Assembly: GCF_965262965.1 (NCBI RefSeq)
Contig: NZ_OZ253573.1
Coordinates: forward strand, 682,001-746,000
Source of the DNA: Poriferisodalis sp965262965
Lineage (GTDB): Bacteria > Actinomycetota > Acidimicrobiia > Acidimicrobiales > Poriferisodalaceae
DNA: 64,000 nt
Direction of reading: 5' to 3'
Position 1 is the first letter of the stretch. Each line of letters begins with the position of its first letter. The position numbers and the translations under genes were made by a program. Below the pieces are notes generated by a model. That model was not told where the DNA came from. It saw only the letters and a list, made by a program, of their open reading frames with translations, and did not search any database. Positions 1 through 8,430 of the stretch are shown piece by piece.

Positions 1-1232
1 GGGTCGAGGCCGAGCTCGCGGGCGCCAGCATCGATGGCCCGTTCGAGGGCGGCGTTCACCTCCGGCTGGCCTGCGCCGCGGTACGCCCCTACCGGAGGCG
101 CATTGGTGACCGCGGCGCCGTAGCGGTAGCGCAGCCGGGGCACCCGGTACAGGCCGGTGCTCTGGCGATAGCTGGCCGCAGCCAGCATGGGCGCCATGTG
201 CGGGTAGGCCCCGGCGTCGCTCCACATCACCACGTCGATGCCCGAGATGCGACCCTCGTCGTCGAAGCCCATGCGGATGCGGTGACGCTGACCGCGCCCG
301 TACGGCATCGAGACGAACTGTTCCTGGCGGCTCTGCACCCAGCGCACGGGGCGACGCAGCAGTTGCGCAGCGCGGGCCACCACGAAGAACTCGGGCATCG
401 GGTCGCCGCGGCCGCCGAAACCGCCACCGACCCAGGGCTCACGCACTCGAACGGCGGTCGTGGGCACACCCAGCAGGCGGCGATACAAGTACGGCGCGCT
501 GTGCACTCCCTGGCCGGTGCTCCAGATGTCGAGCTCGCAGTCCGGCGACGCGCCGTCGGCCTGCGGCGTGCCGCGGATCAGCTCGAACGGCGTCGCCACG
601 ATCGCGCACGGCTCGATCGGCACAGAGGAGATTCGGTCGTTCTCGCACACAAGCTCTACGACACACGCTGCGCCAGCGCAGGGGTCGTCGCGGGGCGCGC
701 CATCGGGCTGTGCTGAATCCACCGGGCGAGTCGGCTCGGACACAAAGCCGCCTCCGTCGGGCGGATCGAGCGGGCGAACCACGTTCGTGCCCGCATCCGG
801 GTAGAGCAGGACCTCGTCGGCAGCAGCTCGCTCGACATCGATGACGGCCGGCAGTTCGTCGATGTCGACGGCGACCAACTCGGCTGCGTCCAGAGCCGCT
901 GCAGGCGATTCGGCCAGTACGACGGCAACCGGCTCACCGACGAATCGCACTCGTCCGTCGGCCAGCAGCGGCCGGGCCATCTTTCCGCCCAGGGTCGTGG
1001 CTCGGTAGTACTCGAACGGAGCGAGCCCCAAGGCTGGGGCATCGAATACCGCAGCTACCCCGGGCGTCTGCTCGGCCTCTGTCAGGTCCACGTTCCGCAG
1101 CTCTCCGTGGGCCACGTTCGAACGCACGAAGGCTGCGTGCAGGCAGCCGTCGGGAACAGCCAGGTCGGCGGTGAAGGTCACCGTCCCACGCAGCATCGGC
1201 AGATCTTCGGACTCGAGCCGGGCAGTGCTCAT
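1..1232 (-). CDS. Molybdenum hydroxylase large subunit, partial (cut by left edge)
   Basis: This is the N-terminal 410 residues of a xanthine dehydrogenase/CO dehydrogenase-type molybdopterin-binding subunit; the rest lies beyond base 1. The ATG at 1232 starts MSTARLESEDLPMLRG, which matches the family opening in which an RxED..LLRG segment precedes the a/b hammerhead domain. Further on are VRFVGEPVAVVLAES, the molybdopterin-binding GGGFGGRGD and GAYRGAGQPE. The last motif replaces the AYRCSFR loop of true form I CO dehydrogenase, so the substrate is probably an N-heterocycle or aldehyde and cannot be named. No FAD or 2Fe-2S subunit is in view. It lies 52 bases downstream of the CoA-transferase gene in the same direction, so the two are probably cotranscribed. 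The family call is secure; the substrate is unknown. Confidence 0.85.
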   Translation of the reverse strand, partial: MSTARLESEDLPMLRGTVTFTADLAVPDGCLHAAFVRSNVAHGELRNVDLTEAEQTPGVAAVFDAPALGLAPFEYYRATTLGGKMARPLLADGRVRFVGEPVAVVLAESPAAALDAAELVAVDIDELPAVIDVERAAADEVLLYPDAGTNVVRPLDPPDGGGFVSEPTRPVDSAQPDGAPRDDPCAGAACVVELVCENDRISSVPIEPCAIVATPFELIRGTPQADGASPDCELDIWSTGQGVHSAPYLYRRLLGVPTTAVRVREPWVGGGFGGRGDPMPEFFVVARAAQLLRRPVRWVQSRQEQFVSMPYGRGQRHRIRMGFDDEGRISGIDVVMWSDAGAYPHMAPMLAAASYRQSTGLYRVPRLRYRYGAAVTNAPPVGAYRGAGQPEVNAALERAIDAGARELGLD

Positions 1233-1284
1233 GGCGTCACCGTAGCGACGCAGGTTCCGGTGGTCGCGCGGAGACCGACTGCTG

Positions 1285-3528
1285 TCAATCGACGGGTGCG
1301 GGATGTGTGCTGCCCGTTTGTCTGGCCCCGAGTTCGACCTGGATCTCTTTCCGGTGCTCGTCGAGGTACGGGGCTCGGCGCATCGCAACGTCGATGCCTC
1401 CAATGAGCGAGCCGACCTGGGTCATCGGGCCCCACTCGGTCTCACCGAGATCGACAACGTGGCCATTCGAAGTCGCGACCTCCGACCCGACGAATCCTCG
1501 CCGTTCGGCGGGCAGATTGCTCGTGCCCTCCGGCGTCTTCTGGTGCCAGACCCACTCCGGGCCGTCGGGGGTCGACGCCTCCAGGTAGGTGCGGTCGGGA
1601 CCGCTGCCTCGGTAGTCGAGCCCGCCCATCTCAGCCGGTGGCCGCCCGTCATAGGACACGAATTCGGCTGCTTGCGCCGCCATGACCGTCTGGGTGAGCG
1701 ACGTGCGCACGGTCCGGCCCTCGCCGTCGGCCAGCCGCCGGTAGAGCGAGCACAGGACCCCGAACGTGGCGATCATCGGCGTGGCGGCGTCGTGCACTGG
1801 GACGGTCAGGAATACCGGTTCGTCGTCTCCACCCTGGGCTGACATGATCCCGCCCAGCGCCTGCAGCAGCGGGTCGAAGGCCGGCACCTCTGCCATTGAC
1901 TTGTCTCGGCCGTAGCCGGGGCTCTTGACCAACACGGCATCGGGACGGATGCGGCGCAGTTCCGCGTCGGAGCATCCAAGCCGTTCGGCGACGCCGGGGC
2001 GGAAGTTCTCGACGATCACGTCGGCGTCGGCGACGAGCTGCGCCATGACCGCGTGGTCCGCGGCGTCCTTGAGGTTGAGGCAGACCGAGCGCTTGGACTG
2101 GTTCCAGCCATTGAAGTAGGGCCCGAGGACGCGGAATGGGTCGCCGCCGGGCTGCTCGATCTTGGTGACCTCGGCGCCCAGCATTGCCAGATGGCGGGTG
2201 ATGACCGGTCCTGCGATGAACGAGCTGAGATCGACGGCCTTCAGGCCAGCCAAAGGCGCTGCGCCCGGTGCCGCCGGGTCGGGGCCCGGTTGGGTGGACC
2301 ATGCGCCAGTCTCAATCTCGGCCGCTACCTCGCCGTTGTGCTCGCCCAATCGCGGGGCTGACCGCAGTTCGACAGCGTCGCAGCCATCGATCCACATTGG
2401 CTGCGGCGGAGTGCGTACTTCGCCGAGGTCGGGATGGGAGACGGTGGTCGCGAGCCCGTTGGCAGCTGCCAGCGGCGACGCCATGAACTCTTCGCGGGTC
2501 TGGGTCGGCTGGCACGGCACGTCGTGAGCCCCGAGGATTTCCAGCCACTCGTCGAGGGGGCGGGTTGCGAAGGTCTCTTCCAGGATCGGTGTGATCTCCG
2601 CCAGCGGCTCGAGGTCGAGCAGGCCCCAGGGCGGGTTCGGGAAGCGCTCATCACCCAGCAGGTCCTCGCGTCCGATGGCTCGCAGCATCGCCACGTAGAA
2701 GGGCAGCGTGCCGCAGGCCACGAACATCCACCGGTCTTCGGCGGCCCGGAACAGTCGGTACACGGGTAGTCGTCCCGCCGAGCCCAGCGGGCACGAGCCG
2801 TCGCGGTCAAGACCGGCCATCTCGGCCATCTCGAAGTCGCCGATCTGCATGGCGCCCGAGCCGGACACTTCCGACACGGTGTAGGTGGGCGCTGCCCGGC
2901 GCGCCCGCCGAGCATACAGACCCGCTGCCGCGGCCATTGCGCCGAGCATTCCGGCCCCGTAGGAGGCGAGCGGCACCACCAATTCGACCGGGCCTTCGGA
3001 GTAGCTGATCTGGTTCCAGCCGATGCCGCTCACGGCGGCAACCTGCGACGGCGTACCGGCGCGGGTGGCATACGGCCCGACATCGCCCCAGGTGGGACAC
3101 GACACGATCACAGCGCCCCGAGCGAGGCACCGGACTGCGGCCGCGGAGTCGGCGTCGGGCACGAACACCGCATCGGCACCGCCGAGCAGCTCGCCGAGTA
3201 TCGGCGTGGTGAGCGATGCCGCCGTGGGCCGCAGGATGCCGGGCAGTGATGCCGCCGGACCGTCGACGCCGGCGGGCAGCGGGGCGCGCTCCCATTCGAC
3301 GCCGTCGGGCACCACCGAGCGCTTGTTGCGGCTCACGGCTTGGAAGCCCGGGTCGCTGCGGTAGGGATCCCCGCTCAGCGGTTCCACCTTCACCACCGCA
3401 GCGCCCTGATCGGCGAGAAAGCGCGCTGCGTACGGCCCGGCGATGCCCGTGGTCATTTCGACAACACGGACCCCGTCGAGGCACTGGACCGTCGAGTCAC
3501 TGCTTCGGGCGCCGTCGGTGCTGCTCAT
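1285..3528 (-). CDS. Tandem class III (CaiB/BaiF) CoA-transferase, 747 aa
   Basis: Two CoA-transferase III domains lie in one chain, roughly residues 10-370 and 395-747; single-domain relatives are about 400 residues. Both start with the family opening: LDGVRVVEMTTGIAGPYAAR in the first, LAGLKAVDLSSFIAGPVITR in the second. The second domain keeps the catalytic aspartate context, AFDPLLQALGGIM. In the first domain the matching segment reads AGTPSQVAAVSGIG, with Pro in place of Asp, so that half is probably inactive as a transferase. The ATG at 3528 (MSSTDGARSS) was chosen over an upstream extension because what lies further upstream is not conserved-looking and runs into the divergent gene. 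It probably moves CoA between acyl acids in a catabolic pathway. It is divergent from the aldolase gene and lies upstream of the molybdenum hydroxylase. Confidence 0.88.
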   Translation of the reverse strand: MSSTDGARSSDSTVQCLDGVRVVEMTTGIAGPYAARFLADQGAAVVKVEPLSGDPYRSDPGFQAVSRNKRSVVPDGVEWERAPLPAGVDGPAASLPGILRPTAASLTTPILGELLGGADAVFVPDADSAAAVRCLARGAVIVSCPTWGDVGPYATRAGTPSQVAAVSGIGWNQISYSEGPVELVVPLASYGAGMLGAMAAAAGLYARRARRAAPTYTVSEVSGSGAMQIGDFEMAEMAGLDRDGSCPLGSAGRLPVYRLFRAAEDRWMFVACGTLPFYVAMLRAIGREDLLGDERFPNPPWGLLDLEPLAEITPILEETFATRPLDEWLEILGAHDVPCQPTQTREEFMASPLAAANGLATTVSHPDLGEVRTPPQPMWIDGCDAVELRSAPRLGEHNGEVAAEIETGAWSTQPGPDPAAPGAAPLAGLKAVDLSSFIAGPVITRHLAMLGAEVTKIEQPGGDPFRVLGPYFNGWNQSKRSVCLNLKDAADHAVMAQLVADADVIVENFRPGVAERLGCSDAELRRIRPDAVLVKSPGYGRDKSMAEVPAFDPLLQALGGIMSAQGGDDEPVFLTVPVHDAATPMIATFGVLCSLYRRLADGEGRTVRTSLTQTVMAAQAAEFVSYDGRPPAEMGGLDYRGSGPDRTYLEASTPDGPEWVWHQKTPEGTSNLPAERRGFVGSEVATSNGHVVDLGETEWGPMTQVGSLIGGIDVAMRRAPYLDEHRKEIQVELGARQTGSTHPAPVD

Positions 3529-3592
3529 CGGGATGACTGTAGGTGGCCCGGTCCTGCGGTCGCCGGAGGCTGCGCGCTCTACGATTACCCCT

Positions 3593-4387
3593 GTGACAAC
3601 GACTTCTGACACCGCCGCGGACCCCTTCACGGAGATACCGATTCCCAACGCGCCGACCTTCGACACGATCGAAGCCGAACGACAGCACCGCAAGGAGCGC
3701 TTGGCCTCGGTGTACCGGGCGTTCTCGCTGTTCGGCTTCGAAGAGGGCGTGGCCGGACATGTGACCGCACGAGACCCAGAACTGACCGATCACTTCTGGG
3801 TGAATCCCTTCGGCGTCGGATTCGGCCAGATCAAGGTGTCGGACCTGCTGCTCGTGGACCACGACGGCAACATCGTCGAGGGGCGCTATCCACTGAACCA
3901 GGCAGCGTTCGCCATTCACAGCGAGGTGCACAAGGCGCGGCCCGACGTGATCGCCGCGGCACACACTCATTCGCTCTACGGCAAGACGTGGTCGAGCCTG
4001 GGTCGCCTGCTTGACCCGCTCACCCAGGACGCGTGCGCGTTCTACGAGGACCACGCCCTATTCGACGACTTCACCGGAGTCGTGCTCGACACTTCAGAGG
4101 GCAAGCGCATCGGGCAAGCGCTTGGCAACTGCAAGGCCGTGATCCTCCAAAACCACGGTCTGCTCACCGTCGGCAGCACCGTCGACGAGGCAGCGTGGTG
4201 GTTCATCACCATGGAGCGCACCTGCCAAAGCCAGCTGCTGGCCGAAGCCGCTGGCACGCCAATCCCGATCTGCCACGAGTCAGCCAAGCACACCGCCGCA
4301 CAGGTCGGCAGCCCCCTAGGCGGCTGGTTCAGCTACCAGCCCATCTACGACAAGATGGTCGAGCGCGACCCCAGCTTCCTCGACTGA
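3593..4387 (+). CDS. Class II aldolase/adducin family protein
   Basis: A cytoplasmic metal-dependent aldolase or decarboxylase of 264 residues, the usual size of the family. The zinc-site motifs are present: GHVTARDPEL near the N-terminus, AAAHTHSLYGKTW with the two histidines of the HxH pair, and LQNHGLLTVGSTVDEA with the third histidine. Family members cleave sugar phosphates or hydroxy-acids; the substrate here cannot be read. The start is probably the GTG at 3593 (VTTTSDTAADPF); an ATG 150 bases upstream would overlap the divergent CoA-transferase and adds unlikely sequence. The 64 bases between the two divergent genes must hold both promoters. It ends four bases before the convergent toxin remnant. 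Confidence 0.85.
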   Translation: MTTTSDTAADPFTEIPIPNAPTFDTIEAERQHRKERLASVYRAFSLFGFEEGVAGHVTARDPELTDHFWVNPFGVGFGQIKVSDLLLVDHDGNIVEGRYPLNQAAFAIHSEVHKARPDVIAAAHTHSLYGKTWSSLGRLLDPLTQDACAFYEDHALFDDFTGVVLDTSEGKRIGQALGNCKAVILQNHGLLTVGSTVDEAAWWFITMERTCQSQLLAEAAGTPIPICHESAKHTAAQVGSPLGGWFSYQPIYDKMVERDPSFLD

Positions 4388-4391
4388 ACCC

Positions 4392-4541
4392 TCAGCCGGC
4401 CGTCACGGCCAGTGTGGGCCGGGGTACGGCATCGGGCGATCCCGCCAACGCTGATGCAGCGACGCCTCGGGCATCGTGGCCGAGTCGCTGCAGTTCGGCT
4501 GCGGCAGCAGGCGGGAACATCTCGTCCAGCAACCATCTCAC
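4392..4541 (-). pseudogene. Truncated PIN-like (DUF5615-type) toxin remnant
   Basis: A GTG at 4541 overlaps the antitoxin stop in the pattern GTGA and opens a 49-codon frame starting VRWLLDEMFPPAAAAELQRL and continuing GHDARGVAASALAGSPDA. This matches the first 35-40 residues of DUF5615 PIN-like toxins, in which the LLDEM aspartate is an active-site residue. Intact members run to about 110-120 residues and carry a second acidic region in a VVTEN-type segment. Here the frame leaves the family after SPDA and stops at 4392. The toxin is therefore almost certainly dead, while its antitoxin is complete. The next gene, convergent, ends four bases away, so a deletion at that junction is the likely cause. 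Confidence 0.7.
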
Positions 4542-4960
4542 GTCGTGAGCAAGCGCTCGCGTCTCTCAGCAATTTCGCGCAGCTCGGCGGCGACCCTCTC
4601 GTTCATGTCGATCCGAGCATCGATCTCGTCAGGAAACGCTGCGTAGTAGTCGGCGGCAAGCCCGATGGCTTCGGGCGCGAGTCCCGCTTCCTCCGCAACG
4701 AGATCGACACGTGAGAGGGTCGTGCCGCGCGCACGCTTGAGATCGCGGACAATTTCCCAAACATCCGGCCCCTTAGCCAACCCGGCTCGGCGACCGGCGG
4801 GGCCGTCGCGAAACACGATGCCCGGGAACTGGCGCATCTTGAGTCCTTCGTCAAGCAGCGAGACGGCAAGCGAGGCGACGGGTGTGGCGATTTGCCGGCC
4901 CTCATTCTCAAGCCGCACACGCAACTCGTCTGGTAACCGCAACGATGTCGGACGGCTCAT
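4538..4960 (-). CDS. Ribbon-helix-helix antitoxin-like protein, 140 aa
   Basis: The N-terminus, PTSLRLPDELRVRLENEG, reads as a CopG/Arc ribbon-helix-helix DNA-binding segment. The middle FPGIVFRDGPAGRRAGLAKG and the following PDVWEIVRDLK match the DUF433-like region of actinobacterial antitoxins paired with PIN-like toxins. The C-terminal half is a predicted helical arm rich in Ala and Glu. In such pairs the protein binds the toxin and represses its own operon. The downstream partner overlaps it by four bases but is truncated. The family assignment rests on the motif and on the coupled toxin remnant. Confidence 0.7.
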   Translation of the reverse strand: MSRPTSLRLPDELRVRLENEGRQIATPVASLAVSLLDEGLKMRQFPGIVFRDGPAGRRAGLAKGPDVWEIVRDLKRARGTTLSRVDLVAEEAGLAPEAIGLAADYYAAFPDEIDARIDMNERVAAELREIAERRERLLTT

Positions 4961-5066
4961 CGGTACATCTCCACTGCTCGCGCTACACCGTAGCGCGATG
5001 TACTCCCTTCGTGATCTTGAATTCGCCGATTGTGGAAAGAGCTGGTGACGCTCGAGGCACTCGGAG

Positions 5067-6494
5067 CTACCACTCGGCGGCGATGTACTGGGTTTCGCAG
5101 AACTCGTAAATGCCCTCGCTGGCGCCTTCGCGGCCGAGGCCTGACTGCTTCATGCCGCCGAAGGGTGCTGCGGGGTCAGATACGGCGCCCCGGTTCAGGC
5201 CGATCATGCCGGCCTCGATTCGCTCGCTGACCGCCAAGCCCTTGGCCAGGTCTTGGGTGTAGACGTAGCCGATGAGGCCCATCTCGGTGTCATTGGCGGC
5301 GGCGATCATGGCGTCGGTGTCGGTGAAGCTGGAGATCGGGGCAACGGGGCCGAAGATCTCTTCTCGGGTGATGGGCGCCGCCGGGTCGACCCCACCGAGC
5401 ACGGTCGGCTCGTAGAAAAAGCCCGGGCCGTCAATGGCGCGGCCGCCGGTAACGGCTTGGGCTCCCCCGTCGATCGCCGCGCGCACGAGCCGATCGATGT
5501 TCTCCACTGACGCGGCATTGATCATCGGCCCGCAGCCGACACCGGGGTCACGGCCGTTTCCAACCTTCACATCGCCCATGGCTGTCGCCAGTCGCTCGAC
5601 GAACTCATCGTGCACGGGTGCTTCCACGAAGAAGCGGTTCGCAGCGGTGCATGTCTCGGCCGAGTGACGCATCTTCGCGACCATGGCGCCGAAGGTGGCA
5701 GCTTCGAGGTCGGCGTCGGCAAACACGACAAACGGCGCGTTGCCGCCGAGTTCCATCACCACTTTGAGCACCCGGTCGGCACAGCGCTTCAACAGCACTC
5801 GGCCAACCTCGGTGGAGCCGGTGAACGACATCATGCGCACCGCACGGTGGTCCACTACAGCGTCGAGCCAGGCGCCAGAGTTCGACGTCGGCACCAGGTT
5901 GACCACGCCAGGCGGCACGCCGGCCTCGCCCAGCAGCTCAGCAACCCGCAACGAGGTCAGCGGGGCCTCGCGGGGCGGCTTGATGACCACGGTGTTGCCG
6001 GCCGCCAGCGCCGGTGCCAGCTTGCGGGTGATCATCGCTGCGGGGAAGTTCCACGGCGTGATCATCGCCACGACACCGACGGGTGGGTGCCGGGTGATGA
6101 TGCGGTTCGCGCCCGAAGGGGCGACGCTGATCGAGCCGTGAATGCGCACGGCTTCCTCCGCGTTCCAGCGGAAGAACTCCGCTGCGTAGGCCACCTCGCC
6201 CACTGCATCGGCGCGGGGCTTGCCGTTTTCGAGCGTGATCAGATCGGCCAGCTCGTCGGTGTGCTCGATGAGGATGCGGTGGGAGTCCCGAAGGATCTCC
6301 GAGCGGACACGCGGTGGCGCGGCGGCCCAACCCGGCTGCGCAGCGGCTGCTGCGTCACACGCAGCTGCTGCGTCTGCTGGCGTCCCGGCTGCGACGCTCG
6401 CCGCGACGTCGCCCGTGGCAGGGTCGAGCACGTCAATCCGGCTTGCTGCGTCTCCAGCCAGCCAGCTGCCTCCAATGAGCATCTGTGTCTGCAT
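5067..6494 (-). CDS. NAD(P)-dependent aldehyde dehydrogenase, succinate-semialdehyde type
   Basis: A full-length aldehyde dehydrogenase of about 475 residues. It carries the cofactor-binding ITPWNFPAAMITRKLAPAL and FTGSTEVGR segments, the general-base glutamate in MELGGNAPFV (about residue 248) and the catalytic cysteine in SAETCTAANRF (about residue 282). Overall it resembles GabD-type succinate-semialdehyde dehydrogenases, which oxidise the semialdehyde to succinate. The ATG at 6494 (MQTQMLIGGSWL) was chosen because the 13 residues upstream of it are not family-like. No transaminase or other GABA gene is beside it, so the substrate is inferred from overall similarity only. Confidence 0.85.
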   Translation of the reverse strand: MQTQMLIGGSWLAGDAASRIDVLDPATGDVAASVAAGTPADAAAACDAAAAAQPGWAAAPPRVRSEILRDSHRILIEHTDELADLITLENGKPRADAVGEVAYAAEFFRWNAEEAVRIHGSISVAPSGANRIITRHPPVGVVAMITPWNFPAAMITRKLAPALAAGNTVVIKPPREAPLTSLRVAELLGEAGVPPGVVNLVPTSNSGAWLDAVVDHRAVRMMSFTGSTEVGRVLLKRCADRVLKVVMELGGNAPFVVFADADLEAATFGAMVAKMRHSAETCTAANRFFVEAPVHDEFVERLATAMGDVKVGNGRDPGVGCGPMINAASVENIDRLVRAAIDGGAQAVTGGRAIDGPGFFYEPTVLGGVDPAAPITREEIFGPVAPISSFTDTDAMIAAANDTEMGLIGYVYTQDLAKGLAVSERIEAGMIGLNRGAVSDPAAPFGGMKQSGLGREGASEGIYEFCETQYIAAEW

Positions 6495-6602
6495 CGGGCC
6501 AGCATCGCAAATCTGCCGTTCGTTGCGCGCCACCGTCAGGACATGGCCTCGGCGGGATGACCCAAACGGCAGCCCGGCTGACGCGTCCGAGTTGTGGTGT
6601 GA

Positions 6603-7592
6603 TCAGTCGCCGTAGTGCTGGAGACCGCGCTCGCGGGCGCGCATCTCGGCGACAGCGCGCTGTGCGTCGCCGATCGCGTTCTCCAACTCGTCAATGACGA
6701 CGTCAGGGTCGGAGGTGAACTCCATCTCCTCAACGAGGCGAGCCAAGCGCCCCTGGGTCCGCCACGCAGCGAACTTGGCCCACTCGGTCCAGAGCACCTC
6801 GTGGTCGTCGATGTCGATGAGGTCGGACGTGCGACTCTGCTCGTCGACTGCGACGTCGGTCGCCACGTAGCCGTTCACCATGGAGATCCGCTCGCACATC
6901 TCATCGAGGGGTCCGGCCCGGTGGACCACCATGTCACCGTGCAGCGCGACGGCGTATCCAGGTCCTGGGAAGTCGGGAGCGACAGTGCGGTCAAGCGGGA
7001 CTCGCTCACCGGCATCGGCAAGCTCGGCAGCCTCGTGCTTGGTGCCCCAGAACCACTCGAAGCGGCCACCGGCGACCTCGGCTGGGTCGGTTACTGCGAG
7101 CACGTAGTCGAGGGGCAGCGTGTCGTGATGCCACTTGTCGATGGGACTGTCGATCTGTGACGGCTCGTAGTTGAGGTGGCCAAGATGCACCGGCATCGGG
7201 TGCGGGGCAATCTCGATGCCGTAGATCGCTTCGAGATGCGCCGTCACCTCCGGGCTGAGACACACGTCGCGCAACCAGCGTGAGCGGTAACAGCCGCCGC
7301 GCACCGTCCGCTCGATCCGCTCCCCTGCCGGACGGGTGAAACACCGCAGGCGCCGGGCCGTGTCCAGCATGATCGCTGCGCCCTCGTCGCTCAGCATCCG
7401 GAACGGCGACGACAGCGCCACCGGCGTGGCCTTCGTGGCGATCTCGGCATCGTCATAGCCGAGGTCAGCCAACATGAGGACTTCGGCTGGCGTTTCAAGC
7501 TGCAGATGCCGGTCGGGATTGAACACCGGCTCATCATCGAGCCACTCGTAACCCCGTGGCAGCGTCTCCGGAAATGGAATCGCGATACCCAT
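6603..7592 (-). CDS. Probable 2-oxoglutarate/Fe(II)-dependent oxygenase, 329 aa
   Basis: I do not recognise a named family. The sequence holds what reads as a jelly-roll iron site: KWHHDTLPLDYV (H155 and D157), then GDMVVHRAGPL with H224, and ERISMVNGYV with R235 placed where these enzymes bind 2-oxoglutarate. The H-x-D...H...R spacing fits the superfamily. The N-terminal 130 residues have no motif I can place. If the call is right it hydroxylates a small molecule. It stands alone between the semialdehyde dehydrogenase and the small membrane protein. The alternative is an unrelated cupin-like protein. Confidence 0.5.
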   Translation of the reverse strand: MGIAIPFPETLPRGYEWLDDEPVFNPDRHLQLETPAEVLMLADLGYDDAEIATKATPVALSSPFRMLSDEGAAIMLDTARRLRCFTRPAGERIERTVRGGCYRSRWLRDVCLSPEVTAHLEAIYGIEIAPHPMPVHLGHLNYEPSQIDSPIDKWHHDTLPLDYVLAVTDPAEVAGGRFEWFWGTKHEAAELADAGERVPLDRTVAPDFPGPGYAVALHGDMVVHRAGPLDEMCERISMVNGYVATDVAVDEQSRTSDLIDIDDHEVLWTEWAKFAAWRTQGRLARLVEEMEFTSDPDVVIDELENAIGDAQRAVAEMRARERGLQHYGD

Positions 7593-7679
7593 AAACGCCT
7601 GCCTTGTGTGTAGATCTCGGCGGAGACCGTAGCCGGGTGGCCATCGATAGCCCTGCGGCTCACGATCTTGCCAGAACTG

Positions 7680-7802
7680 CTACCGCGCTCCCCGCTTCTC
7701 CGACACACCCGGATTGGGGCGCGTCGGTCGCGGAGGCGCTACTGGCCTTTTTGGCTGTGGCCGAGGCGTCTTCTTTGGGCTTGATTGCACTTTCCTAGCC
7801 AT
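7680..7802 (-). CDS. 40-residue Pro/Arg/Lys-rich small protein
   Basis: A complete short frame begins at the ATG at 7802, inside the last codons of the membrane protein gene, giving an 8-base overlap of the kind used for translational coupling. The peptide starts MARKVQSSPKKTPRPQPK and ends NPGVSEKRGAR. It has no hydrophobic segment and is strongly basic and proline-rich. It may bind nucleic acid, the membrane surface or its upstream partner; nothing in the sequence decides between these. The coupling and the highly non-random composition argue that it is a real gene. Function unknown. Confidence 0.55.
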   Translation of the reverse strand: MARKVQSSPKKTPRPQPKRPVAPPRPTRPNPGVSEKRGAR

Positions 7803-8301
7803 GAGCAGTATCTCCCAGAGCGACAATGACGCCGACGACTTCTACGGGCAAGAATAGCAAGCCCCGGTTGAACCACTTCAGCCGCATGCTCAGCTGATGT
7901 CGATTGAAATCCGTCTGATGCCCGAGCCAGAGCGCGAGCTCGCGATGGAGTTCCGGCAAGTCAGCCGGAGGATCTCCCTCAATGTATGAGCCGACGATCA
8001 CGCCAGCATCGTGGACAAATTGGCCCTCGACCGGTCGCCAGATCATGACCGTCGACAACACGATCCCGGAAAAGCCCGCCACTGCGAGCACAGCGCCGGC
8101 CAATGCAAGCCAACCGATATCGGCTGAGCGGTCATCGGTGAAGAACAGACCTGCTGCGAGTCCACCAGCCACGGCTGCGACCGACAGCAACGCGCCCGCC
8201 CGATCACGGGTCTCACGCAGTATGGATGCTTGCTCCGCTACGGCATGGAGGCCCGCTTCGTAGGCGAGCTTGTACCCGTCCGCGTCACCGAGAGCGACCA
8301 T
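7795..8301 (-). CDS. Small integral membrane protein, 168 aa
   Basis: A helical stretch GLHAVAEQASILRETRDRAG precedes a pair of membrane segments at about residues 38-56 and 63-88. A soluble loop of about 50 residues holds PPADLPELHRELALWLGH, and a last membrane segment lies at about 147-165. Proteins with a QASIL..LRxRAG helix before two or three membrane spans are common in actinobacterial accessory regions and resemble membrane effectors of nucleotide-sensing defence systems, but I cannot assign this one to a named family. It sits 129 bases downstream of the DUF499 gene on the same strand and is coupled to the 40-residue basic protein. Confidence 0.6.
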   Translation of the reverse strand: MVALGDADGYKLAYEAGLHAVAEQASILRETRDRAGALLSVAAVAGGLAAGLFFTDDRSADIGWLALAGAVLAVAGFSGIVLSTVMIWRPVEGQFVHDAGVIVGSYIEGDPPADLPELHRELALWLGHQTDFNRHQLSMRLKWFNRGLLFLPVEVVGVIVALGDTAHG

Positions 8302-8430
8302 CGACGCAACCTAACTCGGCTTACGAATTGACCGGCTGGAATAATCGAACTGACGCTGAACGGCCAAGACCGTCGCAGACCGGCTCTTCGCCTGAGTTCA
8401 ATTCAGCCCGAGCAATTGGTCGGTGCGCTG

